Assembly: GCA_001661515.1 (NCBI GenBank)
Contig: LUVW01000009.1
Location: 202,000 to 265,999 of the forward strand
Direction: 5' to 3'
Length of the DNA stretch: 64,000 nt
Source: Capniomyces stellatus
Taxonomy: Eukaryota > Kickxellomycota > Harpellomycetes > Harpellales > Legeriomycetaceae
Shown piece after piece: positions 47,432 through 58,600 of the stretch; the stretch's first letter is position 1, and every line of letters begins with the position of its first letter. The position numbers were made by a program, and so were the translations under genes. Below the pieces are notes generated by a model that saw nothing but the letters and a program-made list of their open reading frames with translations, was not told the DNA's origin and searched no databases.

Positions 47432-50400
47432 TGTTTTAAAGCCCCGTTTTTTATTCTTGTTTTTTTTTTTTACTTTGTGCGCCGAATGCTATTCGATTCA
47501 ACCCGTGTATGTACTTGTACTAAACGCGTCTACTCTGTTAAATTGCTCCTTTGGATCGCTTCGCTATACAGTATTTGTAGACCTAGCTTCGCCTTTATCT
47601 CTTGTGTGTTATGTTGCTCACTGTTTTTCTTTGGCGTTATTTAAATCAAATTTAACAATCCCGAATTCTGGCTTGTTTAATTTGGCTTCTTATTTCAAAA
47701 AAACAAATAAAATAAAAGTAATCCTGCTTTAAATCCACACTCTCAACCTCAAGTATTCAACATTGATGCTCTTTCCCTTTGTATACCCCGTTTGTTCGCT
47801 TTCTTACTCGCTTTCCTATTCGCTTTCGGGTTTAATCCGTAAAGCCCACTTAGCTGTTGTTTTTCTTCTTTGATTTCTTTTCTCAAATCCGTTACCAATG
47901 TTTTTTTTTAGCTTTGCTTTGTAAATATTACAGACTATTAGATACAATTGCTTCTAGCGTAAAAAAGGATAATGTAATTGATTAAATTAAAAATAATAGT
48001 GTTTAGGTGCTAATTAAGGCGTAAAATTTCTTTTTTTTTCTTTTTTTCTTTAAATCTGTACTAGTGCCAAAACATATAAGTTTGTGGTATTATTACTATA
48101 AGCCCCTTGCTACTGACAATTTTTATATCTTAAAGTACACGATATGGTATTTCGTATTTAGTATTTTCAAGTTACTTTGTATCACTTTTACATGAATAAA
48201 TAAATGGTGGTGATATATAACAATATTTGATTTAACCTCAGCAAAACACCTTCTAGAAAGTGTTTTTTTTAATTAAGAAAAAAGCTGGTTGCTAAATAAA
48301 ATAGGCTTTTTTTTAGGCTCAATAATAATGTTTGTTTGCTATAAAATGTGTTCTCTTTGTGATGTTATTTCCTATAGGCCGTTTTACCAAATAAATAGTG
48401 TTGTTTATATTCAGACACACCATTTCATTTGTTGAACATAAATAAATCAAGATTATACATTTACATTTGGTGCCTTTTTGTTTAGTTGTTTTATCAATTG
48501 GTATTTTTAATTCATTATCATGCAAAATCTCTTTGTGTAAAATCAATGCTGGTTAGTATTCTGATAATTAGAAACAATCAAGTTTTGCATCCAACAACCA
48601 AAACTCATTCAGAACAATTAAAATACACATTCAACAATAGATGTATATATATCCATTCAACACTAGAATTGCTACTATTTATGGGGGTCTTTTCAGCCTA
48701 TTCTAACGAAATTGTTGGGGATATTGTTTATTTGTTTATTAGTCCAATCCTATTGTATTTGGTAATAATTTAATCAAGCTAGTCTGACTCGATTTATTCA
48801 TATTTCTAAGCTTTAATCAACCCAACATCAATACAGTGCTACTGACAACACACCTTAGTCAAGATACTATCTAAAAACACCTACGTTTTGTCACTATGTG
48901 ATACAACCAAAGTAAAACAGAATACACTGCCTGCATGTTTCTAATCAGCCTTAGGCATCTTGCTTTGTTAGCCAAGAGTATGCCCGGGGTACTTCAGTAG
49001 AAAAAAGTATACTTGAGGGTCTGATAGTGAATGTTAGGGTGGTCGTACATGCGCTGCTCTGAGTGAATAAGAACAACTTATTGCCCAAATTTTATATCAG
49101 TATAAACGTGATTGCAATGTATAGCCGAGTTGCAATATTTTAAAAGAATAAACAAAACCAACACAACGTTTGTTACGCCTGGTTAGGAGCATCAAAGTGT
49201 TATTTTAAAAAGACACGATTTAAATAGTTAGGACATTGCATTGGGCTGAGAGCATAATACAGAAACCTTCACATCAGTACCACCAAGTAGACCAGACTGA
49301 ATAAATATTCAATTATACGCGCTGATATACGCGGTATATAAAACGAGCGTGATATTTGCTATAGCTGTGATCTGGTTTGCCAATTTGGTGAGCTACTTTG
49401 TAATCGGCAATAAACAAATAGCATTTGTGAAATAGCATATGTGAAGTAGCATTTGTAAAGTAGCATTTGCAAAGTAACATTTGTAAAGTAACATCTGTGA
49501 AATAGTCAATACCACATTCCAAAGTATCGTCGAATCAAAGAAATCCCAGCTTTAATGAAAACGAATAATTACAAACTTCAACCTTGGTTGAATAAAAAAC
49601 ATTTAAAAAAGTATTAGTAAAGGTAAAGTAAAATGAAGTAATACGTAATACAAAATAGTATAAAGTAATACAAAGTAATACGAAACAATACAAAGTGGAA
49701 TATTACTTCAACTGGACAATTTAAAATAATCGGATTTAGTCAACATTTATGGCCAATTTGTTCTTTTTTGTATAATCCAATCAACTTACTAGTCCTAATT
49801 TAACGCTGAGTAAAAAAACGGTAAGGACTATATATCAATTGCATCTTAGCCACCATAAAAAAGAAATAAATACGAGTATGGTTTGCTATTACTGATGCTG
49901 TTGTTTTTGTTGTTCAGGTTTTAGACACGCTTTAAATTCAAATGTTTTTCTTCAGTTATAGTTTCCAACATTCAAAACCCGAGACTTAGCACGATATTAC
50001 CAAACTAAACTAAAATTTGTAGTGTTCGTTTTGCTATAAATCCCATATCACCGAATAAACAATCCACAAAAAAAAATCAGTTTGGTTGGATCATCACCAA
50101 AACGATGATCTACTTTTGCTGATGATCCTTTTATGTTTGTCCTTTGTTTTAGTAAACATTCTCCCAATATACACGTCCACATAACTTGAGAATAGCCGCA
50201 ACGATGGTTTTCAAAATCAAAACCCACATTTGTTCTGCTTCGTTTACTTTGTATACAGTGGTAATTTAAATCAAAATCAAGATTGAAACCCCAAGTATTT
50301 CCATTTTAAGATATATTGAGTTTTACACTAAACAGTTTGGTCATTTAGTGATTCGTGCTGCCATTAGCTATATCGATTGGTATTTGTTTTGGTTTGGTGC

Positions 50401-51598
50401 TTTTTATTGTTTTCACCGACTATTAGTTTGGAGTTTTAGTTGGCGCTTATTGCACTTGAAATATTTACATTTAGACCAAGTAGCCATTTCAAAGCAAAAG
50501 ATGCAAGGCTTTTTTTTTTAGCCTTTATTAAAAAAAAGCCGAGTTTATATATTTTTTTATATCGAGACCAGATTTAATTTATAGACACATTTAAGTTCTA
50601 GAATCTTGTCAAAGTGAATGTGTACATATACTCAAACGCCAAGAATGTTTACAAGGTGTTCCATTTTAGTCTAAATGCCCCCTATACATAAACATATTGT
50701 GATATTTATACCATCATTTAGTGTCAAAACCTGCATCAAGCACAAAAATTTAATGCTGAAGGCAAGGCGGTACATTGTCTGATATACTTTCTTCTTTATT
50801 GGCTGGTTTGCCTGTTTACTTGTTCGAATACCATCGTACAATGTTATATCACCTGTTTGTATTTATCAAAAGCCGAGTGTACATGTTGTAGAAGCTATAT
50901 TGTCCATGTATTGGAGTTTGTGTATTCACAAGGCTTATTTTGATTCTAGGGGGGGGGGTACCTTTTTCAGTTTCTAAACTTTCTGACTCTGCTTCTAATA
51001 TTCCCATACAAGCAACTCGCCCTATTTTCCCACAACCATCATTTTCTGTTTTATTTTCATCTCACTAATTAACAACCTTATCAGCTTTAGGGGTTTGTGG
51101 TGTTTGCAGATAGTAATCGAGATTTATCAAAAAGCTGTGCTGTGGCAAAAGCAAACTGTTCTGTTTTTCTGGCTTTTAAAGTAAAGGAGGCCCTATCAAA
51201 ACAATAAAAATAAAGTGTTTGGGCAAAGTTGGCTGGGCTAAATGAAAAAGACATTAATAAATACACAATGACCCAATTAAGTTTAGAAAAGCTTCATAAT
51301 CGTGTGCTTATCGATTGTGGTACTGACATATAAAATCAGAATCAATACATTCTTTATTGTGTTGTGTGGATTAGTAAATAGATTGGTGATAATAGGAAAT
51401 AAATGTACATTATATATTAGAAATCAATTAATTGTTCAAAGCACTTTTGCAAATATAAATACTGGCGTTCTAAACCCCAGTTTCACACTCGAAAGTAATT
51501 TATTCAGCTTATCCCCGAGTCTATTAAAGCTAGCTTAGTCTTAACCTTTTTTTTTAAATAAAAAACCCAGCAATTTGTGTATCGATAGTTCAAGCAGA
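47432..51598. other. Gene-poor region, 4.2 kb
   Basis: AT-rich. Contains a 14-bp tandem repeat (49421-49504), imperfect AATACAAAGT repeats (49617-49695) and a G10 tract at 50949-50957. The plus-strand frame at 47217-47732 overlaps coding DNA of the opposite gene and has no support. No gene or RNA gene was recognised. Confidence 0.6.
49421..49504. repeat. 14-bp tandem repeat, six copies
   Basis: GCATTTGTGAAATA and five variants in tandem. Confidence 0.85.
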
Positions 51599-52931
51599 AT
51601 GTCCAAACAAGTAGCTGCCAAGGCGATTGTATTTGTAACCGATGGAACCGAGGAAATGGAGGCTGTTATTACCAGTAAGTCCAAAATTGGTCGAACATAA
51701 CTTTTAGTAAATTTAACTGTTGTTTAAAAAAGATGACGTGGTGGGATTTTATTAACAAGGATTAAGAACAAATCCATATTCTATAATAAAAAAACCCGCG
51801 GTATAAGAATTGAATGGAAGAGGTGCAATACTGAGAATTGCTCTGTCGTTTTAGCCAGAAATCAAAATTCCGGATTGAGTTAATCAGCAAGCTCTCATAA
51901 ATTATAAATAAACCGTGTACATATATAGTCGATGTCTTAAGAAGGGCCGGCATAGAAGTCTTGGTATTGGGGATATTGGATGAGAAAGCCACTTTTGCAG
52001 TTTGCAGTCGAGGCGTAAAGCTAGTCCCGGACGTGATTATGGACAAAGAAGATATCAACATAGTAAGAGCCCATGTCTTTGTTGTTTCCTAGAGTTTAAT
52101 TGTCCGTACTATTGCTTTTACCTTTGCACTTTATTTTTTTTGAGCTTGGCCAGAGTGATTCCAATTATCATTATATATATATATATTTTTTTTAAAAAAA
52201 GATATGTCTCCAGTATGAAGAAACGAAAATAAACCAAGGTATGTTGCATGTTTATATAGAATAGCTACAATGCTGTCATTGTCCCTGGAGGTGCAGTAGG
52301 CGCCAAGACATTATCTGAGAACGACCAAGTACAGCGCATTCTTGCGGATTTTTATGCTCAAGGAAAGGTGGTTGCATCTATTTGTGCGGGGGCGCTGGCA
52401 ATTCAAAGCGCAGGCATTCAGAACAAAAAGGGAAAGAAACTGCACATTACAGCACACCCATCTGTTAGATCACAGCTTGAAAACGGTAATTGATGCTGAT
52501 TTGGCCTAATAGCCATATTATGTTTATGATTTGGAAATACGTGAATATATATATATATATATATGTTGTTGGTGGTGTTTAATATTATTATAGCCAGTAT
52601 TTAATATAGTTTGGAAATATGGATTTATGGATTTAAAGATTTCGAGTTTAGCACCCGCAGAGTTGTTGTTGAAGACCATTTGATTACCAGGTAACATAAA
52701 ATTACAACTCTAACACGCATGTAAAAAAAAGCGAGTGTATATCGCGCTGACTGAATGAGCCCGTGACATGTAATACTATGGATTAACCAAGCGACTGGCT
52801 TATTGTCATTTAAAAATAGCTGTGGACCTGGATCTACTTTTGAATTTGCGCTGGAAATAGTAAAACAGATGGCAGGAGTAGATGTGATGAAGAGCATTGC
52901 AGAGCCAATGATGTTGAATTTTGAAGTATGA
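51599..52931 (+). CDS. DJ-1/PARK7-type protein
   Basis: DJ-1/PfpI-superfamily protein of the PARK7 branch, linked to oxidative-stress protection and glyoxalase/deglycase activity. Five exons: 51599-51674, 51929-52062, 52260-52485, 52639-52690, 52820-52931; 199 residues (human 189). Hallmarks: KAIVFVTDGTEEMEAVI with the conserved acidic Glu21, DVLRRAGIEVLVLG, VCSRGVKLVPDV, YNAVIVPGGAVGAKTLSE, the nucleophile Cys112 in the elbow ASICAGALA, HPSVRSQLEN, RRVVVEDHLITS and CGPGSTFEFALEIV. All catalytic features are intact, so it should be active. Exon 4 uses an AAAG acceptor. The stop is 185 bp from that of the convergent MYND gene. Confidence 0.93.
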
Positions 52932-53116
52932 ATGCGGTTTTAACGAGCATACACAAGTGTATAGTTTTTTAATGCACTGGTTATATATATATATTCTTTG
53001 TTAATAAAAGAGGTGTTTGGATAATAAATTGTTGATTTGGATGAGATTATAATTAGAAAATAAGAGATATGTGAAATTAGGGGGTGAGAAGTTGAAAGTT
53101 AAAAGAAAATATTTGA

Positions 53117-54832
53117 TCAACTCCCCAAACACCAGAATCTGTGTCCAGATAACCAAGAGTAGTTGAGGCATTGCTTGCTGCAGTAAAAAATGGTGCTGCA
53201 TTTGAAGCATTTGAAAGAGTATTTGCAGTAGGAGAGATCAACTGAGCAAAAGAAGTTTGAACAGATAATGGGGGTGTTGTTTGGTATTGAGGTGTAATGA
53301 ATGTACTGTAAAATTTTACAAGATTGAGTGTTGATGTGGGCTGTGTGTATAGGGCTTGTTAAATATTCGATTTTGTAAAGAAAGCTTGAGGCTTGCGTTG
53401 GTTCCATTTGGTAGATCGAGTTATTTGGGTTATTTGAATTCTTGGTGTTGGTGTTGGTGTTGTTGGAATGTGTTAATGGTGTCATTGCTGGAATATTGTG
53501 AGTAGAAAAAAGCTGCTCGTACTCACGGATGTAGTCGGCAGAGACAGGAATAAGGGCCGATGCGGTTCTTAAAGCAAGGTTTAGGTGTTCAGAGTCAAAA
53601 AGAACACCTGTGAATTGTGTGGATTGAAGGATCAGGTTGGCTTGGACGTTTATTAGGTACTCTAAATCAAAGGCGAGTTTGGAGTTTTTTGTTAAGAATT
53701 CTAGGACCATGACGAATATGTTGTGATTTGAAAAATCCTCGAGAGGTTTTGGAAAGTATTTTTTCGTATTTTGGATGATCTTGTCGTAGTTTGTGTTGAT
53801 TGAACACATTATCTCCTCGGTCATTAGTTTGGTAAAACTCTGTTTGTAATGTATATTGCTGTTGCTGTTGCTGTTGCTGTTGTTGTAGGCAAAATTTGAA
53901 TGGCATTTTGGTCTTTTGGGATTTGCAGGATTTACAATGGGTAAAAAGTGGGGGTTTATGCAAAGCCCAACATTACCAAGGTGCTGAAAAGGAGGAATTG
54001 GGTTTGATACAAGGTGGGAGGGGTTTGTGTGAGGTAGTTGGTGTTTTGAGGGGTGTTCTACAGGGTTATTTGAAGTAAGGAAATCCGAGATTGCTGCGTG
54101 GATGACAGTCAGTAGGGTGTTGTCAGAGCGGATGATTTCGAAGCGGGTTAAGTAGGCGGTGATGACAAGGGCCGAGTTCTTGATTATGTAAGATTTGATG
54201 GGGTGGCAGGATTTGGGGCCAAAAATAGAATATGGTGTTAGAGAGTTGGTGTAGATGAAGAAGGAGAGGTTTGTTGTGATTTCAAGAAGGATTGTGTAGC
54301 ATGTATGGAGGTTTAAAAGGTGTTTGCTTTTTTGTTTGTGGGATAGAGATTGAGTAATTATGAATGATTGTTTGAGGAGTTGGTTGGTGTTGGTATGGTT
54401 GGAGCTGTCGGTGAGTTTGCACATACAGTGGGTGTGGGGAATTGCTGCATATGGCGTATTTTTGGCGTTGGTAGGTCGGTATGTGCTGGTATACTTGCAG
54501 TATGTGTTTGTGGGGTGAGTTTGGTGAGTGTGGTTGATTGAAGCGTTAACCAGATCAAACGAGCAAAGAAGCTTGCACATTTTGTCAAGAGCATTGCAGT
54601 CGTGTAAAGATATGAATCTGTAGCTTTGGTCCTCGACAAAGTTCCTGATTCCAACAAGCGCGTTTAACAGATATGTCGGGTCGCTAGTCAGCAACGCATT
54701 GTTATCAAGGAGAATTACATCATACTCGTTATCCCAGTTTTCATCGCCATTATTTTCGGTTTCGGCAAACACAAATTTCTGTTTGGTTATAGGAATATTT
54801 GATTCTATGTTGTACAAGTGGCTGTAATACAT
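53117..54832 (-). CDS. MYND-finger protein, MUB1/samB-like
   Basis: Intronless, 571 residues from the ATG at 54832 (an in-frame GTG three bases earlier is ignored). The C-terminus is a MYND zinc finger, residues 524-568: Cys524, 529, 542, 545, 551, 555, His564, Cys568 (CSNFFC, KCFKCSTIFYCSKQC, GHRFWC). This spacing and the finger at the very end resemble samB/Mub1 proteins. The N-terminal EYDVILLDNNALLTSDPTYL is similar in layout to their armadillo-like start. Yeast Mub1 is a partner of the Ubr2 ubiquitin ligase; Aspergillus samB affects hyphal growth. The central part is Thr/His/Asn-rich with an (SN)n run and little conserved. MYND is certain; membership in MUB1/samB is likely. Confidence 0.78.
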   Translation of the reverse strand: MYYSHLYNIESNIPITKQKFVFAETENNGDENWDNEYDVILLDNNALLTSDPTYLLNALVGIRNFVEDQSYRFISLHDCNALDKMCKLLCSFDLVNASINHTHQTHPTNTYCKYTSTYRPTNAKNTPYAAIPHTHCMCKLTDSSNHTNTNQLLKQSFIITQSLSHKQKSKHLLNLHTCYTILLEITTNLSFFIYTNSLTPYSIFGPKSCHPIKSYIIKNSALVITAYLTRFEIIRSDNTLLTVIHAAISDFLTSNNPVEHPSKHQLPHTNPSHLVSNPIPPFQHLGNVGLCINPHFLPIVNPANPKRPKCHSNFAYNNSNSNSNSNIHYKQSFTKLMTEEIMCSINTNYDKIIQNTKKYFPKPLEDFSNHNIFVMVLEFLTKNSKLAFDLEYLINVQANLILQSTQFTGVLFDSEHLNLALRTASALIPVSADYIREYEQLFSTHNIPAMTPLTHSNNTNTNTKNSNNPNNSIYQMEPTQASSFLYKIEYLTSPIHTAHINTQSCKILQYIHYTSIPNNTPIICSNFFCSVDLSYCKYSFKCFKCSTIFYCSKQCLNYSWLSGHRFWCLGS

Positions 54833-55653
54833 CACCCTTAAACTTTATACTTGCAAGTATATTTTGATCTCGATATTTCAATTTTGGTTCGAAAAGTGGA
54901 AGGTAGAGGGGGAGGGAGGAGGCTAGGACGGAGAGAGAAAGAACTTGTGGGGAAGAAATAATAATAATAAAAAAAACAATACCATATCTAGTCAAATAAC
55001 ATATTTTGGCCTTTTTTTTTTTTTTTTTTTTTGAGTTTGNNNNNNNNNNNNNNNNNNNTTTTTTTTTTTTTTTTTTTGAGTTTGGTAAAATTTCAGGAAA
55101 TTGTGCAGCATAAAAGTATAGGATCCGATTTTGAATATTAAACAAGGAATCGGATAAGCAAACTGAGGGTATGGGGAATTATTTGATGCGTATATGCTAT
55201 AGCATCCATCCAAAAATATGATCAAACAGTGTGATTAATAGGCATTACCATCTCTATTATCATTACCATTGTTGTTGCTACCAATTTTGTAGTTGCTAGA
55301 GCAACAAAAGCAAGCAACAAATAACAAAAGTAAAAGTAAATAATAGTAAAGTAAATAATAACAAAGTAAATAATAATAAAAGTCAAAGTAAACAAGTCAA
55401 AGCAGAAAAGAGATTAAACCACATTGAATTGGCAATATAAAATCTTGTTTATAAGCATGATAATTGAAACTTTAGAAGAGTTGAATGACATCGAAAATGC
55501 AATTTGGATTGGAAATACCAAATAGAAACATATAAGCCAAAAGAACTAGTAAACATGATTGTAATAAACCAAACGGCGAATTGAACGAAAGAAGCAAACA
55601 AAAGAAATGATAAAAAATAAATAAAAATAATGATAGTGATAACAATCCAGACA
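54833..55653. other. Intergenic with assembly gap
   Basis: About 820 bp between two minus-strand genes. It contains a GGGGGAGGGAGGAGG tract (54908-54922), AAAGTAAATAATA repeats (55325-55385) and a run of N at 55040-55057 flanked by duplicated sequence. No gene is seen. Confidence 0.6.
55040..55057. other. Assembly gap (18 N) with duplicated flanks
   Basis: Both sides of the N run carry a long poly-T followed by GAGTTTG. The same end sequence appears twice, as when two overlapping contig ends were scaffolded without merging. Confidence 0.85.
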
Positions 55654-58600
55654 TTATTGTTGATGCTGAGGAGGGCTGTTCTGGCTAGCAAATTGGACAA
55701 AGCTGGGGATTTGGTTAGAGTTTGGGATTGAGTTTGAGTTTGAGTTTGAGTTGGGACTGGCATTTGGATTGAGGTTTGGTGGACCACCAGCAATGTTAGC
55801 AAAGTTGGCAAACTCTTGCTGACTTAGCTGTTGGTGATGGATAAGTTGTTGGATATGGGGAGGTGGATGGTGACCAAACTGGGGGTTGAAGGGCTGCATC
55901 ATTGAGTACATTTGGTGCATTTGGTGGAGTTGTTGGTGCTGGCCTTGGTGCTGGCTTGGCGAAACACTGGGCAGCATATGTGGTGAATACAAATTCTGCT
56001 GCATGATTGGAACTGGAGGTGCCTGGTAGTTGTTTGGCTGTTCTGGCGGGTGTGGATAAAACATTGGGAAGTTTTGGTGGTTGTTTATATCAAACTCGGG
56101 ATTGGGCATTTGGAGGCGATTCTGTTGTTGATGTTGTTGATGTTGTTGATGTTGTTGATGTTGTTGATGTTGTTGATGTTGTTGATGTTGTTGATGTTGT
56201 TGATGTTGTTGATGTTGTTGATGTTGTTGATGTTGTTGATGTTGTTGATGTTGTTGATGTTGTTGATGTTGTTGATGTTGTTGATGTTGTTGATGTTGTT
56301 GATGTTGTTGATGTTGTTGATGTTGTTGATGTTGTTGATGTTGTTGATGTTGTTGATGTTGTTGATGTTGTTGATGTTGTTGATGTTGTTGATGTTGTTG
56401 ATGTTGTTGATGTTGTTGATGTTGTTGATGTTGTTGATGTTGTTGATGTTGTTGATGTTGTTGATGTTGTTGATGTTGTTGATGTTGTTGATGTTGTTGA
56501 TGTTGTTGATGTTGTTGATGTTGTTGATGTTGTTGATGTTGTTGATGTTGTTGATGTTGTTGATGTTGTTGATGTTGTTGATGTTGTTGATGTTGTTGAT
56601 GTTGTTGGTTGTGATAGGCGGGCATGTCGTTAGTAGGTCTTGGAGTATTTTTATTAAAATTGGAGCTTCTATTTACATTTTCATTGCCACTTTGGCTATT
56701 GGTGAAGTCAGCAGCAACAGTATTACTAGTACTGTCGGTGTTGTTGGTTGGATCGGCAAAGCTTTTGCTTCTACTGTTTTTGTTGTTGTAGTTGTTGTTT
56801 GTCTCGGTATTTGGTAAAGACAGAGGAATAGAGTTTTCGGGACTAGAGAGGTTGCCTGGAAGTTGTTGTTGTTGTTGTTGTTGTTGGATGTTTTGAGAGT
56901 TTAGGTTGTTATGTACTCCTTGTAGCGCTTGTATGTCCTGAAGGTACTGGGCAAATTGGGGGTCAAATTGGGGGTCGGGTTGGGGAAATTCAGCATTGGG
57001 AAAGGGGAATAGATGTGCGGGAGTTGGGTGAACAGAGCCAGCCATTTGCATTTGGTTGTGCATTTGGATCTGCATTTGATTGTGTAATTGCATTTGGATC
57101 TGCATGTTGTGGATGAGCATGTTGTGGGTTTCCATATCCATACCCATTCCCATATCCATTCCCATTCCAATACCCATACCCATATTCATGCCCATATTCG
57201 CATTAGTATTCTCATTCTCATTCTCATTCTCAATCTCAATCTCAATCGTATTGGTATTGGTATTGGTATTCGTGTTCGTGTTCGTGTTTGTATTGATATT
57301 GGTATTGGTATTGGTATTGTTATTAGTGTTTGTGTTGGTATTGGTGTTTATTATTATTCCGATTCCGTTTTCAATGTCTATGCTGTTTGGGTGAGCCATG
57401 CCAAACTGGGGGTGAATGTTCTGGATGTTCTGGATGTGTGGTGACTCAGCCATAAAGATCATGTTGGTCTGCAGCGACTGGGCATGGCCATCTGACCCCA
57501 GGGTCTTTGAGTCATAGTCGACATCGTTTATTGACTCGGCCTCAGCATTATTTTCTGATGGTGCCAAGGAGCCCGAGTTAAATGGGGCAGAGTAGTTGGT
57601 GTTTGTTATTGACATTGAGTCTGGTCCATTGTCAGATATGCTTGGGACATCCATCATGGATAGTGCTCTCGACAGAACCGGCGTTTCCTCTGCGAAAACC
57701 GAAGTTGGTGCCTGCACTGAAACTGACGATATGGAAATCGAGTCAAACCGCGACGCCAAGTTTTGATTGCTGTTAGTGTTACTATTAATATTGCTGTTAT
57801 GGTTATTATCGTCAATCCTACCAACAAACTTGCGCATTCTTTCCACATCAGTGTTGGCTGCATCTACACCAGCCTCTATCGCACCGGCAGGATCGGCAGG
57901 ATCGGCGGCAGCATCTGAGTCGCTTAGTTGGCTAGGCGAGTTGTTCAGTGCCAAGCTAATTAGCCACGATGGCAGGTTTTTAGATGCATTTTGCCTGGCT
58001 TTGTTTCCGCTGGCTGGATCGCCTGTCATAGCTGCCTCGTTTGTCGAGGTATCCAGCGAATCGCTTTTGTTTACTACCGGCGTGCTATTAGCCGATACTG
58101 CTGCGTGCTTGGCTGAACTGGCTCGCTGTGCTGATTTCCTAAACACTGAGGTAGGCACTATTCCACGCAGTGCCTCGTTTATGGCTACTGGTGCTGCATT
58201 TATTGCTGGGCTTCCTGTAGCTATTGATTGTGACAATACAGGCGTTTGTTTGGTGCTGGCTGTTTGGCTGTCTTCCTTTTGTCCATGTACCGAATTCATC
58301 AACCCAAACAATCTATTCATCATTGAACCTTGTTCTTCCTTTGGCTGCCCTACATCTGGCATCTGGTGATTCTTGCCTCCTGCTGTACCTTCTATTTCCT
58401 GCTCAACATTTCCTACTTTACGACTCTCAACCTCATTTATTTGTTTGTTTGCACCCATCAATTCTTTCCTCATATCTGGATTTGACTCCAACAAATCTGC
58501 CCCAGAAATCTATATCCATTCACATATATATTTATGTTCATATATTAGTATTAATATTAATATCTACATACATCTACATCTACATCTACATCTACATCTA

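Noticed and set aside
47217..47732. 171-residue plus-strand frame
   Set aside because: It overlaps exon 1 and intron 1 of the F-BAR/RhoGAP gene on the other strand, and its peptide is unremarkable.
49421..49504. Possible CRISPR-like array
   Set aside because: Direct 14-bp tandem units with no spacers, in a eukaryotic genome.
50510..50545. Hairpin GGCTTTTTTTTTT...AAAAAAAAGCC as a terminator or RNA element
   Set aside because: A simple T/A-run palindrome with no adjacent gene.
56007..56817. Long plus-strand frames encoding Val-Val-Asp and Met-Leu-Leu repeats
   Set aside because: They are the complement and frame shifts of the coding His-Gln-Gln minisatellite; a 9-bp unit keeps all frames open.
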